DNA of 64,000 nt from Cyclobacterium salsum (GCF_010119245.1 NZ_WNKG01000003.1:310001-374000); one strand, 5' to 3'. Numbered from the stretch's first letter, positions 18,336 through 28,656 are shown. The notes: generated from the sequence alone by a model not told the origin. Numbers and translations: made by a program.

Positions 18336-19781
18336 ATGAAAAAGATAAAATTACTTATTTGCTTGGCAATGATCGGCTCAGTGCTCATTTCATGCGAAGA
18401 CCTATTGGAAGAAGAAACCTTTACCGTCTTAAGTCCCAATGATTTTTTCAACACAGGAGATGATCTTGATGTCGTTCTTAATTCGGTGTATGGTGAAATA
18501 AGGTATAGCGATATAAAGCGAGACGGGATAACACTGCAGGAAGTAAACACCGATATTGCCTTGGAACGTGGCGGTGGGATATTTACCTTCAACGAACCCA
18601 TTGAAGAGTTCACCTGGACAAGCTCGCACCAATGGATCAGAAATATGTGGGAACGCCGTTACCGTACGATCTTCAGGACAAACGTTGTCCTGGATAATGC
18701 GGATGCTATTGAAATGAATGAAGATAGAAAAAGGGAAACCATTGCGGAGGCCAGGTTTTTGAGGGCATTCAACTATTATCTCTTGTATGATTTATTTGGG
18801 CCTGTTCCCCTTATTACGGATAGCCAAACAACGGTAACGGATCGTCCGGCAAGGGCTTCTGAAGAAGAAATAACGTCATTCATTACAAATGAATTCATAG
18901 CTGCGGCGGATGCATTGCCTGTGGAACCAAGGAATGCTGAATACGGGCGTGCCACTAAAGGGGCTGCGCTTGGAGCCTTGACCAAGTTTTATATGATGAC
19001 AAAAAATTGGACGGAAGCGGCATCTGCTGCTAAAGCGGTAATGGACCTTGGGGAATATGATTTGTTTACCCAAGGGGATAGAACGGAGTTGTTCAGTCCT
19101 GAAAACCAAAGAGACAACGAATTCATCTTTGTGGCCGTTATGTCAGATAATCCGGATGATAATACCGGTGATGGCTGGCTAAGCCATGTTGTTCCCAGAG
19201 GCTATCAATGGCAATATCCTCCACGTGCCATATTTGCTGCCGAGTATAAGATATGGTCGGCTTTTCTAGAACTTTTTGAACCTGAGGATGAAAGGTTAAA
19301 TGCCTTTTTATTGGAGTTTGTCAACGCCCAAGGTGAGACAATTGTTTTAGGCAACGATAATGCACGGAGCATGAAATTTCCTGAATATCCGAGTCAGGGG
19401 ATAAGCCGTTCGTCTGATGATTTTCCATTTATCAGGTATGCAGATATCCTTCTTTCCAGGTCGGAGGCTTTGAACGAAGTCAATGGTCCGAATCAAGAAT
19501 CCATAGATTTATTGAATAGGGTAAGGGAAGCTGCCGGGGTTTCCACTTTCACCCTAAACGATTTTCCAGACAAGGAAGGTTTAAGGAGTTTTATTTTAGA
19601 TGAAAGAGGCAGGGAATTCCATACAGAGGCATTGCGGAGACAAGATCTGATACGCCACGGAAAATTTATCGAAATGGCAAATGAACGTGGTAAAGCCGCT
19701 ATGGACCATCAGGTAAGGTACCCTATTCCACAAACTGAAATTGAACGAAATCCAAATTTAACTCAAAATGAAGGATATTAA
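18336..19781 (+). CDS. susD: SusD/RagB-family glycan-binding lipoprotein (SusD2)
   Basis: A 481-residue partner of SusC2. Signal peptide with lipobox VLISC (Cys20), followed by EDLLEEE. SusD signatures include RETIAEARFLRAFNYYLLYD, FPFIRYADILLSRSEALNEV and the C-terminal RGREFHTEALRRQDLIRHG. It lies 123 bp after SusC2, a longer gap than in the other pairs, and the gap contains a palindromic repeat. Confidence 0.95.
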   Translation: MKKIKLLICLAMIGSVLISCEDLLEEETFTVLSPNDFFNTGDDLDVVLNSVYGEIRYSDIKRDGITLQEVNTDIALERGGGIFTFNEPIEEFTWTSSHQWIRNMWERRYRTIFRTNVVLDNADAIEMNEDRKRETIAEARFLRAFNYYLLYDLFGPVPLITDSQTTVTDRPARASEEEITSFITNEFIAAADALPVEPRNAEYGRATKGAALGALTKFYMMTKNWTEAASAAKAVMDLGEYDLFTQGDRTELFSPENQRDNEFIFVAVMSDNPDDNTGDGWLSHVVPRGYQWQYPPRAIFAAEYKIWSAFLELFEPEDERLNAFLLEFVNAQGETIVLGNDNARSMKFPEYPSQGISRSSDDFPFIRYADILLSRSEALNEVNGPNQESIDLLNRVREAAGVSTFTLNDFPDKEGLRSFILDERGREFHTEALRRQDLIRHGKFIEMANERGKAAMDHQVRYPIPQTEIERNPNLTQNEGY

Positions 19782-19925
19782 ATCATCATGGTTTATATTA
19801 CCGGACGCTTTTACTTTCTGCTTTTTTGGAAATTAATTTTAGAAATGGATCCAATTCAAGGTTGGAAAGCCCTTGCATCTAGAGGTATAAATGCTGGAAT
19901 CGATAATAAACCTAATTTAAAGTTA

Positions 19926-21551
19926 ATGAAGAGGAATAGTATAATCGTTGGTGTTCTGTTAAGCACCCTACTGGCGACGGCTTGCAACACAGAGGAGAAG
20001 GATAAAACCTCCCCGCCCAATATTGTTTTTATCATGAGCGATGACCACGCTTATCAAGCCATCAGCGCCTATGGGCATGGTTTAAATGAAACGCCACAGA
20101 TTGACCGGTTGGCGGAGGAAGGGGCGATTTTTACCCGGGCCACCGTCACCAATTCTATTTGCGCTCCTAGCCGTGCCGTAATTTTGACGGGAAAACACAG
20201 CTTTCTCAATGGGAAAGTGGACAATGTACAACCCTTTGACTGGGACCAGAATAACTTTGCCAAGATGCTTCAAAAGGCGGGGTACAGTACGGCCATGATC
20301 GGAAAGATCCACCTGGATGGCCTGCCCCAGGGATTTGACCACTCCATGGTATTGCCCGGGCAGGGTCATTATTATAATCCTGATTTTCTTGTTAATGGAG
20401 AACGCAAGCGGTTTGAAGGGTATGTTACGGAACTTACCACCCAATTTGCCCTGGATTGGTTAAAAGAAGGGCGAGATAAGGAAAAGCCCTTCCTTATGAT
20501 TTATAACCAAAAGGCCCCTCATCGAAACTGGAAGCCTGCACCAAAATACCTGACTTTGTACGACGATAAAACGTTCACGCCACCGGCTACTTATTTTGAT
20601 GACGAAACCAACTACGTGGGGAGGGGAACGGCCGCCAAGACCCAGGAAATGGAAATTGATGGACATGCCAGGTGGGGTCATGACTTTAAATTCGAGGTGG
20701 ACCCGGAAGGAAACGAAACGGGTTTTTCCAAGGAACTGGAACGGTTTAATGAGGAACAACTGACCCAATGGAGGGAGGCTTACAACCCAAAAAACCAGGC
20801 TTTTATAGATGCCTATCCCCTGGCCGAAGGTGTTGCCTTTCAGGATAAAGAAAAGGAAAGGGAGATCGGAATCTGGAAATTCAACAGGTACATCAAGGAT
20901 TACCTGAGAACCATTAAATCCGTGGACGATGGGGTGGGAGAGGTATTGGACTACCTGGAAGAAAATGGGCTGGCAGAGAACACCATTGTGATCTACACTT
21001 CCGACCAGGGATTTTACCTGGGAGAGCATGGCTGGTTTGACAAAAGGTTTATGTACGAGCAATCTTTCCGAACCCCTTTATTGGTCCGATACCCCAAAGA
21101 AATTAAGCCGGGGACTGAGATCGATAAACTGGTCCAAAACCTGGATTTTGCGCCTACCCTTCTGGACTATGCCGGGGTGGAGGTTGCTCCGGAAATGCAG
21201 GGTGAGTCTTTCAGAAGCCTGGTGAGCGGCCAATCCGATGAATGGCGGGAGGCAGTTTACTATACGTATTATGAATACCCCTCCGTCCACATGGTTAAGC
21301 GGCATTATGGTGTGGCCACGGAAAGGTATAAACTGATGCATTTTTATTATGACATTGATGAATGGGAAATGTATGATCTGAAAGAGGACCCAAATGAAAT
21401 GAACAATATTTATGAGGATCCCTCCTATGCGGAAGTTAGGGAAGAATTGCACCAAAAATTGGAGGATCTACGAAAGGAGTATAGGGATTCTGATGAAATG
21501 AATCAAAAATACCTGGATGCTTATTTGGAATATAGGAACAACCGGCAATAA
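19926..21551 (+). CDS. S1-family sulfatase, GlcNAc-6-sulfatase-like lipoprotein (sulfatase 3)
   Basis: A 541-residue sulfatase. ATG 19926 gives a lipoprotein signal ending at Cys20 (LLATAC); the open frame runs up to 19788 but that extension has no signal character. Metal motif IMSDDH is at 37-42 and the formylglycine motif CAPSR at 79-83, followed by AVILTGKHSFLNGK. Downstream are YTSDQGFYLGEHGWFDKRF and RTPLLVRYP, the pattern of N-acetylglucosamine-6-sulfatase-like S1 enzymes. It follows SusD2 closely, so probably shares its transcript. Substrate specificity is inferred from family resemblance only. Confidence 0.92.
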   Translation: MKRNSIIVGVLLSTLLATACNTEEKDKTSPPNIVFIMSDDHAYQAISAYGHGLNETPQIDRLAEEGAIFTRATVTNSICAPSRAVILTGKHSFLNGKVDNVQPFDWDQNNFAKMLQKAGYSTAMIGKIHLDGLPQGFDHSMVLPGQGHYYNPDFLVNGERKRFEGYVTELTTQFALDWLKEGRDKEKPFLMIYNQKAPHRNWKPAPKYLTLYDDKTFTPPATYFDDETNYVGRGTAAKTQEMEIDGHARWGHDFKFEVDPEGNETGFSKELERFNEEQLTQWREAYNPKNQAFIDAYPLAEGVAFQDKEKEREIGIWKFNRYIKDYLRTIKSVDDGVGEVLDYLEENGLAENTIVIYTSDQGFYLGEHGWFDKRFMYEQSFRTPLLVRYPKEIKPGTEIDKLVQNLDFAPTLLDYAGVEVAPEMQGESFRSLVSGQSDEWREAVYYTYYEYPSVHMVKRHYGVATERYKLMHFYYDIDEWEMYDLKEDPNEMNNIYEDPSYAEVREELHQKLEDLRKEYRDSDEMNQKYLDAYLEYRNNRQ

Positions 21552-21593
21552 GCTAATTAAAAGGAAACTCCTGCCTTGGCCAAACACCCTTCT

Positions 21594-21778
21594 ATGGCAG
21601 GGTTTTTTAGAGAACGGGGTTATTATACAGCCAGGGTTTCCAAGATTTTCCATACCAGAATGATCCGGAAGAACAAGTCAACTTGTTGGGAGACCCTTCA
21701 AAAAAGAAAGCATTGCAGGAGTTAAGGATCCAATTTGAAATGGTTAACGAAAAAGCACGAAATGGTATTTTTTTTTAG
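21594..21778 (+). pseudogene. Relic of an iduronate-2-sulfatase-like gene, internally deleted
   Basis: Frame 1 (ATG 21594) reads MAGFFRERGYYTARVSKIFH, matching the conserved FkenGYyTarvGKifH stretch of iduronate/choline-sulfatase-like enzymes. The next frame from 21650 reads PYQNDPEEQVNLLGD and then KALQELRIQFEMVNE to a stop at 21778, matching the extreme C-terminus of sulfatases (DPxExxNL). The whole middle of the enzyme is missing. It follows intact sulfatase 3. Confidence 0.75.
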
Positions 21779-21905
21779 TGATTTCAGGGTTTAGCTTTTC
21801 CAGGAATTAAAGTTGTTATATCAATATAAAAACCCAATTTCAAATCAGACACTATTCAAGCTTGAATATTTACCGGGATTCATCCTTCCGGAACCCTGTA
21901 AGCGA
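21779..21905. other. Short gap between converging relics
   Basis: AT-rich, with a small TTCAAGCTTGAA palindrome near 21857. No gene. Confidence 0.4.
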
Positions 21906-22223
21906 TCATCCCGGCTGCAATTCCACTTTTTTACCTGCTACGGAAAGGTTGTCGTTAACATGTTGTTCATCCCATAGATTGGAAATTACGGCGGATATGT
22001 TTTGGTTCTGCAAGGCCCACCTATATGCTTTTACCGGGGCTTTCATCTCCCCGGACACAATCCTTTGTCCTTTCTGAGTGCGCCATTCAGGCTGGATGCC
22101 CGGTTTCATCTTTGGAGCCCCTGTGTTACTTGGTTTGGTTTTTCCAAGAAAAGGAATACCCAAACTTAAGGCGGCACCTACTGAAATAAATTTTCTGCGA
22201 TTGATATTGAAGTTATCCATCAT
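21906..22223 (-). pseudogene. Internally deleted Tat-exported aldo/keto reductase
   Basis: A 105-codon frame begins with a twin-arginine signal (INRRKFISVGAALSLGIPFL) and ends with APVKAYRWALQNQNISAVIS and NLWDEQHVNDNLSVAG, which match the C-terminal helices of aldo/keto reductases. The TIM-barrel core of about 250 residues expected between them is absent. The reading frame is intact, so a short exported peptide could be made, but it cannot be a working reductase. Probably a deletion scar. Confidence 0.65.
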
Positions 22224-22489
22224 AATTTCTGTCGTTTAAGTGTTGGTAATTAACTGTTTATAAAACAGAAAAAATGGTGGATGTTCTAGCATAAAAAGTT
22301 ATTTTTAAGTTAGTTACAAATCAAATACAACTTCTTAAAGATACAAAAAGGCCTGGATAATTAGAAAAATATTGAAGGGGAATGGTAAATAGAGGCGTTG
22401 ATATATGGGTGGAAACATTGTGACCCCCAACTATCCGAGGGGTAGTTAATAAACGTGTCAGTGTGTAGTTATTTTCAGTATAGTCAACC
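22224..22489. other. Intergenic region
   Basis: No gene or clear signal. It lies upstream of both the minus-strand reductase relic and Uma2 copy 2. Confidence 0.45.
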
Positions 22490-23085
22490 ATGAATTTCAA
22501 AATAACCGATGCCGTCAACGAACCGGATTTGGAATGCACCCAGCATTCCTATGCCGACTACCTGACCTGGCAGGTGGAGGAAGTAGTGGAGCTGATCAGT
22601 GGGAAAATTTTTTAAAAACCGGCCGCTTCTCCGGGAAGGATTCGCCAGAAAATTTCGGGAGCACTTTTTCTCCGGTTGGGCAATTTTCTGAGAGGTAAAA
22701 AATGCCAGATTTATTCCGCACCCTTTGACGCTCGGTTTCCTGAAAAATCAAAAAAAAATTATCGCATTCGCGATGTGTTACAGCCGGACATTTGCGTGGT
22801 TGGCGATACCGAAAAACTGGACGAGCGGGGCTGCATCGGAGCCCCTGACTTAGTCGTAGAAATTCTTTCTCCCCTAATAGTAAAATTGAATTAATGCATA
22901 AGTTTAAATTGTACAAAGCAAACGGGGTCCGGGAATATTGGATCATTCCTACAGAAACCCAGGATTTGCTGATCTATACCTTTACCAGGGGAAAATGCGT
23001 CCCTACACGCCTGCTTACCTCGGGCGATGTAGTGGAAACAAACATGATCATGGACTTGGAGGAGTTCTTTGGGGATATTGAGTAA
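22490..23085 (+). pseudogene. Uma2-family (DUF820) gene with two frameshifts (copy 2)
   Basis: Full-length homologue of the Uma2 gene at 43045, broken twice. Frame 1 from ATG 22490 ends at a TAA after VVELISGKIF, where the T-run is one base longer than in the intact copy. Frame 2 carries QPDICVVGDTEKLDERG and GAPDLVVEILSP up to a stop near 22894. Frame 3 continues VREYWIIPTETQDLLIY to the natural end FGDIE at 23085. Catalytic-site residues are still recognisable, so inactivation looks recent. It lies upstream of the leader of SusC3, mirroring copy 1 and SusC2. Confidence 0.9.
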
Positions 23086-23314
23086 TGAGGTAAACTTTCC
23101 CTCTTCCTCCGGGTAGAAATAGATTCGTTTGTAGGTTAACGGCTTTCAGGCGAGCAGTTACAGCAAACCTGTTATGCTTTAATTTGTGGCATTGTATGTA
23201 TTATTTTTCAAAAAGCAGTCTGAAATCCTCCTGAAAAAGTTCAGGTACTATGCCATTCCTACTCCTGAAATTTCCCAAATACACCAACATCCATGCATTT
23301 ACTTTTTGAGTACG
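23086..23314. other. Intergenic region upstream of the SusC3 leader
   Basis: No gene. It precedes the duplicated leader block. Confidence 0.45.
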
Positions 23315-23527
23315 CAAATAGGGGAGGACTATTAAATAGCAATTAAATGTATAAAACGCCGAACCCTTCCCTCCCAAAAAAAATTGTTTTAAGTACTGAT
23401 TTCATAGGTAAAAATTTAAACTTTTTGTCATGCCTGGGCTAACATATTACACAGGATGGGTAAGATATTGGATTCTTAGCCTGATACATCCAGCTACTTT
23501 TGACTATTAACATTAAACTCCATCCTA
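23315..23527 (+). promoter_or_regulatory. Duplicated leader of SusC3
   Basis: Second copy of the SusC2 leader. The segment 23419-23463 is identical to 14921-14965, while neighbouring bases have drifted. This implies shared control of SusC2 and SusC3 by a factor not encoded beside them. Confidence 0.6.
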
Positions 23528-26500
23528 ATGAAAAGAAGAATTAATTGCAGCAGCAAAGAAATCGATTTTTGTTTCTACCTTAAAAAGATAAGGCAAAAAA
23601 GGATACCTGCTAGAAAGGTGATTTATGGATATTGTTTGTCCCTGCTTTTTATTGGCCAACTTACGGCTGCCGGTTTATCCATAAACAATGGAGGAACGAA
23701 TGTCCCTACCAACAAAATCAGTCCACATTTCATAAACTCATCCGTTTCTGGCGAGGCCCCGATGGCCTTAAATGTAGACATTGAAATCTCCGGAACGGTA
23801 ACCGATGAAAACGGAGAACCTTTACCGGGTGCTACCATTACAGTGCTTGGTACGAGCTCGGGTACGGTCACAGATATTGATGGTAACTATTCCATAACTG
23901 TCCCGGATGATGCAAGCTTGGTGTTTTCTTACATTGGTTATGAATCAAAAACAATAGAAGTAGGCGCACAAACCACCATTAACATCACACTATCGGAGGA
24001 TACATCCTCACTTGAAGAAGTGGTGGTAGTGGGATATGGCACTCAAAAAAGATCAGATGTTACAGGTTCTGTAGCCAGGATGAATACCGAGAAGACTCAG
24101 GATTTAATGAATACCAACATTCTTCAGTCTTTAAAAGGAAGTGTAGCGGGAATGACCATAGGCACACCCGATCGGCCTGGAGAGGAGCCCTCCCTGAGGG
24201 TTCGTGGTAGAAACTCTATTACCGCAGGTAACGAACCACTGATCGTAGTGGATGGAGTAATTTATAATGGATCCCTGAATAATATTAATCCCAATGATAT
24301 TGAAACGGTAGATATATTGAAAGATGCAAGTGCTGCTGCTGTCTACGGTTCAAGGTCTGCTAACGGAGTGATCCTACTCACCACAAAAACGGGAAAAACA
24401 GGGAAACCTATTTTCAATTTTAGGGCAAATTATGGCATCTCTAATCCTGTGAAATTAATTGACGTCCTTGACGGGCCGGATTACATCCAAAAAGTACTTG
24501 ATTTCAGGGAAGCAAGTGGGCAGGAAGCCATAATGGAAAATGTGACCAATTATTTAAACCCAATCGAGGCAGAAAATTATCAGGCAGGAAGAACGGTGGA
24601 CTGGTACGGTGAACTGGTAAATCAGGCTACCACTGAAAACTACAACCTAAGTATTTCCGGAGGAAATGAGGTGACGGATTACTTTATTTCGGGAACACTT
24701 TTTAATGAAAACGGTATTGTCGAGAATGATAATTTTGATCGAAAAACGATTCGGGTTAACCTATCAAATAAAATCACTAATTGGTTTAAGGTAAGTATAA
24801 GTTCGTCTTTTACATCCCTGGATTATTCGGGGGTTCCTGTGGACTTACTTTATGGACTCAGCCCTTACAGTAGTTTGAGAAATGAAGATGGTAGCCTTCG
24901 TCAATTTCCAATGGATGATCCATTTTTTGAGAATCCTTATTATCCAACTCTTATTGACGATTCAGATCTAAGAAATGATTTATGGGGATTGGTTTCCAGT
25001 GAGCTTGATGTTCCGTTCCTTCCCGGTCTTCGATGGACCATGAATTATTCCTTAAATAAAGGAGATAGACAGGCTAACCGTTTTCAGAATAACACGCTTG
25101 CTCAGCAAAGTAACGGAGTTGCATCTCAACATTCATTTAGTGATTTCTACAGGATATTCGATAATATACTGAATTACAGGAAGGTAATTAACAATAAGCA
25201 TGCAATTGATGGAACTTTTCTATACAGTAGGGAATACCGCAAAGCGTCTAATTTCAGGGCCTTATCTTCAGACTTCTTCAACCAAAGCCTGGGGTATTAC
25301 AGTTTACAATTAGGTGCTACGCAATCTGTTTCGAGCGGCTTTAGTGAGCAAAACAACCTTGGAATAATGGGTCGTCTGAATTATTCATTCAATGATAAGT
25401 TTTCCGTAACGGCCACCTTAAGGAGAGATGGTTCCTCTGTGTTTGCTGAGGGTAATAAATATGCAACTTTCAAAGCCCTTGGTTTAGGTTGGATTGTTTC
25501 TGATGAACCATTTATGAACAATGTTTCCTTCTTTGAAACTTTGAAATTGAGAGCTTCTTACGGTGAAAATGGCAACCAGGCCATTTCAAGATATCAAACG
25601 CTGGCCAGACTGGCGAGCCGGAATGCTGTATATGGTGATGGAAGCGGCGTCGCAAATGGCGTTTTCGTAAACTCTCTGGCTAACGCTGACTTAGGTTGGG
25701 AAACTACTGAAGTTTATAATTTCGGGGTAGAATTTGCACTTCCTGGAAGCAGGCTATCCGGTTCAATTGACTACTACACATCTACCACCAGCGATCTATT
25801 GCTTAACAGAGCTCTTCCTGAAACTACAGGTCAGTCATCCATATTGAGTAATATTGGTCAGGTTGGCAACAAAGGAGTTGAAATAGCCTTGAATTCGGTT
25901 AATATAAAAACACCCGATTTTTCCTGGGAAACCGGATTGATCTTTGACCGTCAGCGTAATGAAATTCAAAAGTTATACGGAAATGATGAAGATGGGGACG
26001 GGATAGAAGATGACGACATAGCGAACAGATGGTTTATCGGACATCCATTAGGAACCATATTTGGATATGGGATTGATGGGATCCATCAGGTAGGTGAAAC
26101 GGATCTCCCCTCCGGATACGGACCTGGTGATTTTAGAATAATTGACCATGACGGTGATGGTGTTCTGAGTGGTGATGACCGCCATATTTTAGGTTCAAAT
26201 AATGCCAATTACTCGTTAAGTATATCAAACACGCTGAGATATAAAAGATTTTCTCTTTATGTGATGGTCAATTCCATTCAGGGTGGAGGCAATGAAAATT
26301 TTTATTTAGGAAACAACATATTCATGCATAATCCAAATGCACAATTTTCTACATGGACAGAGAGGTTTAATGTCGTAGACATTGATTATTGGACACCAAA
26401 TAACCCATCTAATTCAGTGGCAAGCATAAACTATATTCCTGTACGAAGTCATCCCTACCTGGAAGACAGAAGTTTTGTCAGAATACAGGATGTTAACCTG

Positions 26501-26683
26501 GGTTATTCATTAGGCAATGAAATATTAAGCAAAATAGGTTTCACTAACCTAAGGTTATATACGAGCATTAAAAACCTCTACACATTTACTAACTGGACCG
26601 GATATGATCCGGAAAATGCGACATCCATTCAGAATGTACCGTTGATGCGGACAGTTACATTTGGTATTGATGCTTCTTTTTAA
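23528..26683 (+). CDS. susC: SusC-family TonB-dependent transporter without STN (SusC3)
   Basis: A 1051-residue outer-membrane glycan transporter. The N-terminal ~165 residues (long basic n-region, signal core ending at QLTAAG, linker, carboxypeptidase-regulatory-like domain) nearly repeat SusC2. From the plug onward it diverges from SusC2: VVVGYGTQKRSDVTGS, then a plug ending in GSRSANGVILLTT, and a barrel ending in IDASF. Without STN and without adjacent sigma/FecR. SusD3 follows 18 bp downstream. A different barrel on the same N-terminal module suggests recombination that swaps substrate specificity while keeping the export, regulatory and TonB-contact parts. Confidence 0.95.
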   Translation: MKRRINCSSKEIDFCFYLKKIRQKRIPARKVIYGYCLSLLFIGQLTAAGLSINNGGTNVPTNKISPHFINSSVSGEAPMALNVDIEISGTVTDENGEPLPGATITVLGTSSGTVTDIDGNYSITVPDDASLVFSYIGYESKTIEVGAQTTINITLSEDTSSLEEVVVVGYGTQKRSDVTGSVARMNTEKTQDLMNTNILQSLKGSVAGMTIGTPDRPGEEPSLRVRGRNSITAGNEPLIVVDGVIYNGSLNNINPNDIETVDILKDASAAAVYGSRSANGVILLTTKTGKTGKPIFNFRANYGISNPVKLIDVLDGPDYIQKVLDFREASGQEAIMENVTNYLNPIEAENYQAGRTVDWYGELVNQATTENYNLSISGGNEVTDYFISGTLFNENGIVENDNFDRKTIRVNLSNKITNWFKVSISSSFTSLDYSGVPVDLLYGLSPYSSLRNEDGSLRQFPMDDPFFENPYYPTLIDDSDLRNDLWGLVSSELDVPFLPGLRWTMNYSLNKGDRQANRFQNNTLAQQSNGVASQHSFSDFYRIFDNILNYRKVINNKHAIDGTFLYSREYRKASNFRALSSDFFNQSLGYYSLQLGATQSVSSGFSEQNNLGIMGRLNYSFNDKFSVTATLRRDGSSVFAEGNKYATFKALGLGWIVSDEPFMNNVSFFETLKLRASYGENGNQAISRYQTLARLASRNAVYGDGSGVANGVFVNSLANADLGWETTEVYNFGVEFALPGSRLSGSIDYYTSTTSDLLLNRALPETTGQSSILSNIGQVGNKGVEIALNSVNIKTPDFSWETGLIFDRQRNEIQKLYGNDEDGDGIEDDDIANRWFIGHPLGTIFGYGIDGIHQVGETDLPSGYGPGDFRIIDHDGDGVLSGDDRHILGSNNANYSLSISNTLRYKRFSLYVMVNSIQGGGNENFYLGNNIFMHNPNAQFSTWTERFNVVDIDYWTPNNPSNSVASINYIPVRSHPYLEDRSFVRIQDVNLGYSLGNEILSKIGFTNLRLYTSIKNLYTFTNWTGYDPENATSIQNVPLMRTVTFGIDASF

Positions 26684-26701
26684 CAAAAAATAATAATTGA
26701 A

Positions 26702-28336
26702 ATGATAACATTAAAATACATATACCGCAGGCTGATATTTGCGCTAAGCATTTCGGCAGTATTATTGGCATTATCATGTCAGGATGATATTTTGGAAGAA
26801 ATTCCGAGGAGTTTTTTGAGCCCTGAAACTACTTTCATTAATACGGATGGTTTCAGGGCTGGATTAATAGGCGTTTATAGTATGACAAGGGCATTGTTCG
26901 TACCTGATGCACCGGGAACAGCCTGGTCTGATAGGGACGATCTAATGAGCCTTAATTATGGGACAGATATTGGATGGTACTGGGATAAAAAGAATTTTTT
27001 CGGAGACTATTCGATTATTAATCCCTCGACAAATTATCCCTCGCGTTTGTGGAACCTGCTTTATATTATTATTAAGGATGCAAACGTTATTATTACCCGT
27101 GCTGAGAATGAAGATGTCGACTGGAGCGCACCGACCGATAAAGATGAAGTTATTGCAGAAGCCAGGTTTTACAGGGCCTTTGCCTATCGGTATTTGGTCT
27201 ATCACTTTGGAGGAGTCCCCATCATTGAAGGTGAAATTACCGGGGTAAAACTCGATTTTGTGAGAGCTTCCAGGGAGCAGGTCCTCGATTTCATGGTTGG
27301 AGATTTAGAATTCGCCTCTCAAAATTTACCCGTTGAAAACCCAAATAACGGGCGTGTGGTGAAAGCAGCAGCTGATCACTTATTGGCAGAAACCTATATC
27401 TCAACCGGAGACTATGATTTGGCCATCCAGGCAGCCTCAGCCGTAATAGATGACGGTCAATATGAGTTGATGAGAGATAGGTTCGGGACTTTCTCAGGTG
27501 AGCCGGGTGATGTGTTTTTTGATCTTTTTAGAAACGGTAATCAAAACGATCCATCAAATACGGAGGTTATTTGGACCGCACAAATAGAGTTTAATCTACC
27601 GGGTGGAGCAGGGAGTTTCAATCGCACTGAACGAGCCTGGGGTCCATTTATGGATCCGGTAAGGACTCCCGATGGTATGCAGGCCATCTTAAAAGATGAG
27701 TTTTGGGGTCGCCCGGTGGGTTTCATTCGACCATCGGTTTATCTGGACACTACGGTATGGGAATCAGATTTTAACAATGACATCCGTAATTCTCCTTATA
27801 ACATGCAAAGGGAATTTGTCATCAACAATCCGGCATCTGCCCATTTTGGAGAGGTGATTGTTCCTACAGAAGCCCAAAAAGTCAGGAATGTCTTTGTTTA
27901 TATTAAAAAGGCTTCCATGCCTTTTGGTCATCCACAGGGATATGATCCGGGCGGAAGGATCTATAATGACGTATACATATTCAGACTTGCTGAGACTTAT
28001 CTGTTAAGGGCTGAAGCACACCTAAAAAACGGAGATAATGTCAGTGCTGCCAATGATATTAATGTGGTCAGGGAACGGGCAAATGCCGCACCGGTTGTAC
28101 CGGGAGACGTGGATATGCACTATTTGCTTGATGAGAGGGCACGGGAACTGATAGTGGAAGAACCCCGCCAACTTACCTTGAGAAGGGTTGGCCTTTTAGG
28201 GGAACGAATCCAAATGTATAACCCTGTCTCAGGACCTACATTTACTGTTGGCCGTGATGAGTTACTGCCCATCCCTCAATCAGAAATCGATGCGAATACG
28301 GAAGTTGAACTCACCCAGAATCCTAATTATTTTTAA
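26702..28336 (+). CDS. susD: SusD/RagB-family glycan-binding lipoprotein (SusD3)
   Basis: A 544-residue partner of SusC3. Lipobox LLALSC gives Cys26, followed by QDDILEEIP. SusD signatures are DEVIAEARFYRAFAYRYLVY, NDVYIFRLAETYLLRAEAH and NDINVVRERANA. It resembles SusD4 of this window more than SusD1/2 in its C-terminal block. A wobble-containing hairpin with a T-run follows at 28381-28410. Confidence 0.95.
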   Translation: MITLKYIYRRLIFALSISAVLLALSCQDDILEEIPRSFLSPETTFINTDGFRAGLIGVYSMTRALFVPDAPGTAWSDRDDLMSLNYGTDIGWYWDKKNFFGDYSIINPSTNYPSRLWNLLYIIIKDANVIITRAENEDVDWSAPTDKDEVIAEARFYRAFAYRYLVYHFGGVPIIEGEITGVKLDFVRASREQVLDFMVGDLEFASQNLPVENPNNGRVVKAAADHLLAETYISTGDYDLAIQAASAVIDDGQYELMRDRFGTFSGEPGDVFFDLFRNGNQNDPSNTEVIWTAQIEFNLPGGAGSFNRTERAWGPFMDPVRTPDGMQAILKDEFWGRPVGFIRPSVYLDTTVWESDFNNDIRNSPYNMQREFVINNPASAHFGEVIVPTEAQKVRNVFVYIKKASMPFGHPQGYDPGGRIYNDVYIFRLAETYLLRAEAHLKNGDNVSAANDINVVRERANAAPVVPGDVDMHYLLDERARELIVEEPRQLTLRRVGLLGERIQMYNPVSGPTFTVGRDELLPIPQSEIDANTEVELTQNPNYF

Positions 28337-28375
28337 CAGGTATTTAAAGTTCTTATACCCTATTATCGTTTGAGT

Positions 28376-28410
28376 AAAAAAGTATCCGGATACTTCCGGG
28401 TGCTTTTTTT
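28376..28410 (+). terminator. Probable Rho-independent terminator after SusD3
   Basis: AGTATCCGG (28381-28389) pairs with CCGGGTGCT (28396-28404), including two G-U pairs, around a 6-nt loop, and is followed by a run of Ts. An A-run precedes it. It ends the SusC3/SusD3 transcript before the separately expressed oxidoreductase gene. Confidence 0.6.
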
Positions 28411-28656
28411 CATTTACTGGTTTGTTGGTAAGGTTTAGGCGAACTATTTTTTGATTTGAAAGGGACTGAAGCCTTCTCTAAAGAACCAAAAAGTATGATT
28501 TCCGGACAATAAAATAAAGTATTTTGACTGAAGTTAATCAGATTCGTTACGAATAAATTGCTTTCGTCTTGATGTCGGTGCAAAAATCGGCTCAAAAATT
28601 ACTAATTTGGATTTTTAAATTAGATAGTCAAGTTATACCCAAATCAAAAGAATATA
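28411..28656. other. Intergenic region before oxidoreductase
   Basis: No gene. It should hold the promoter for the gene at 28657, but no clear element was picked out. Confidence 0.45.
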
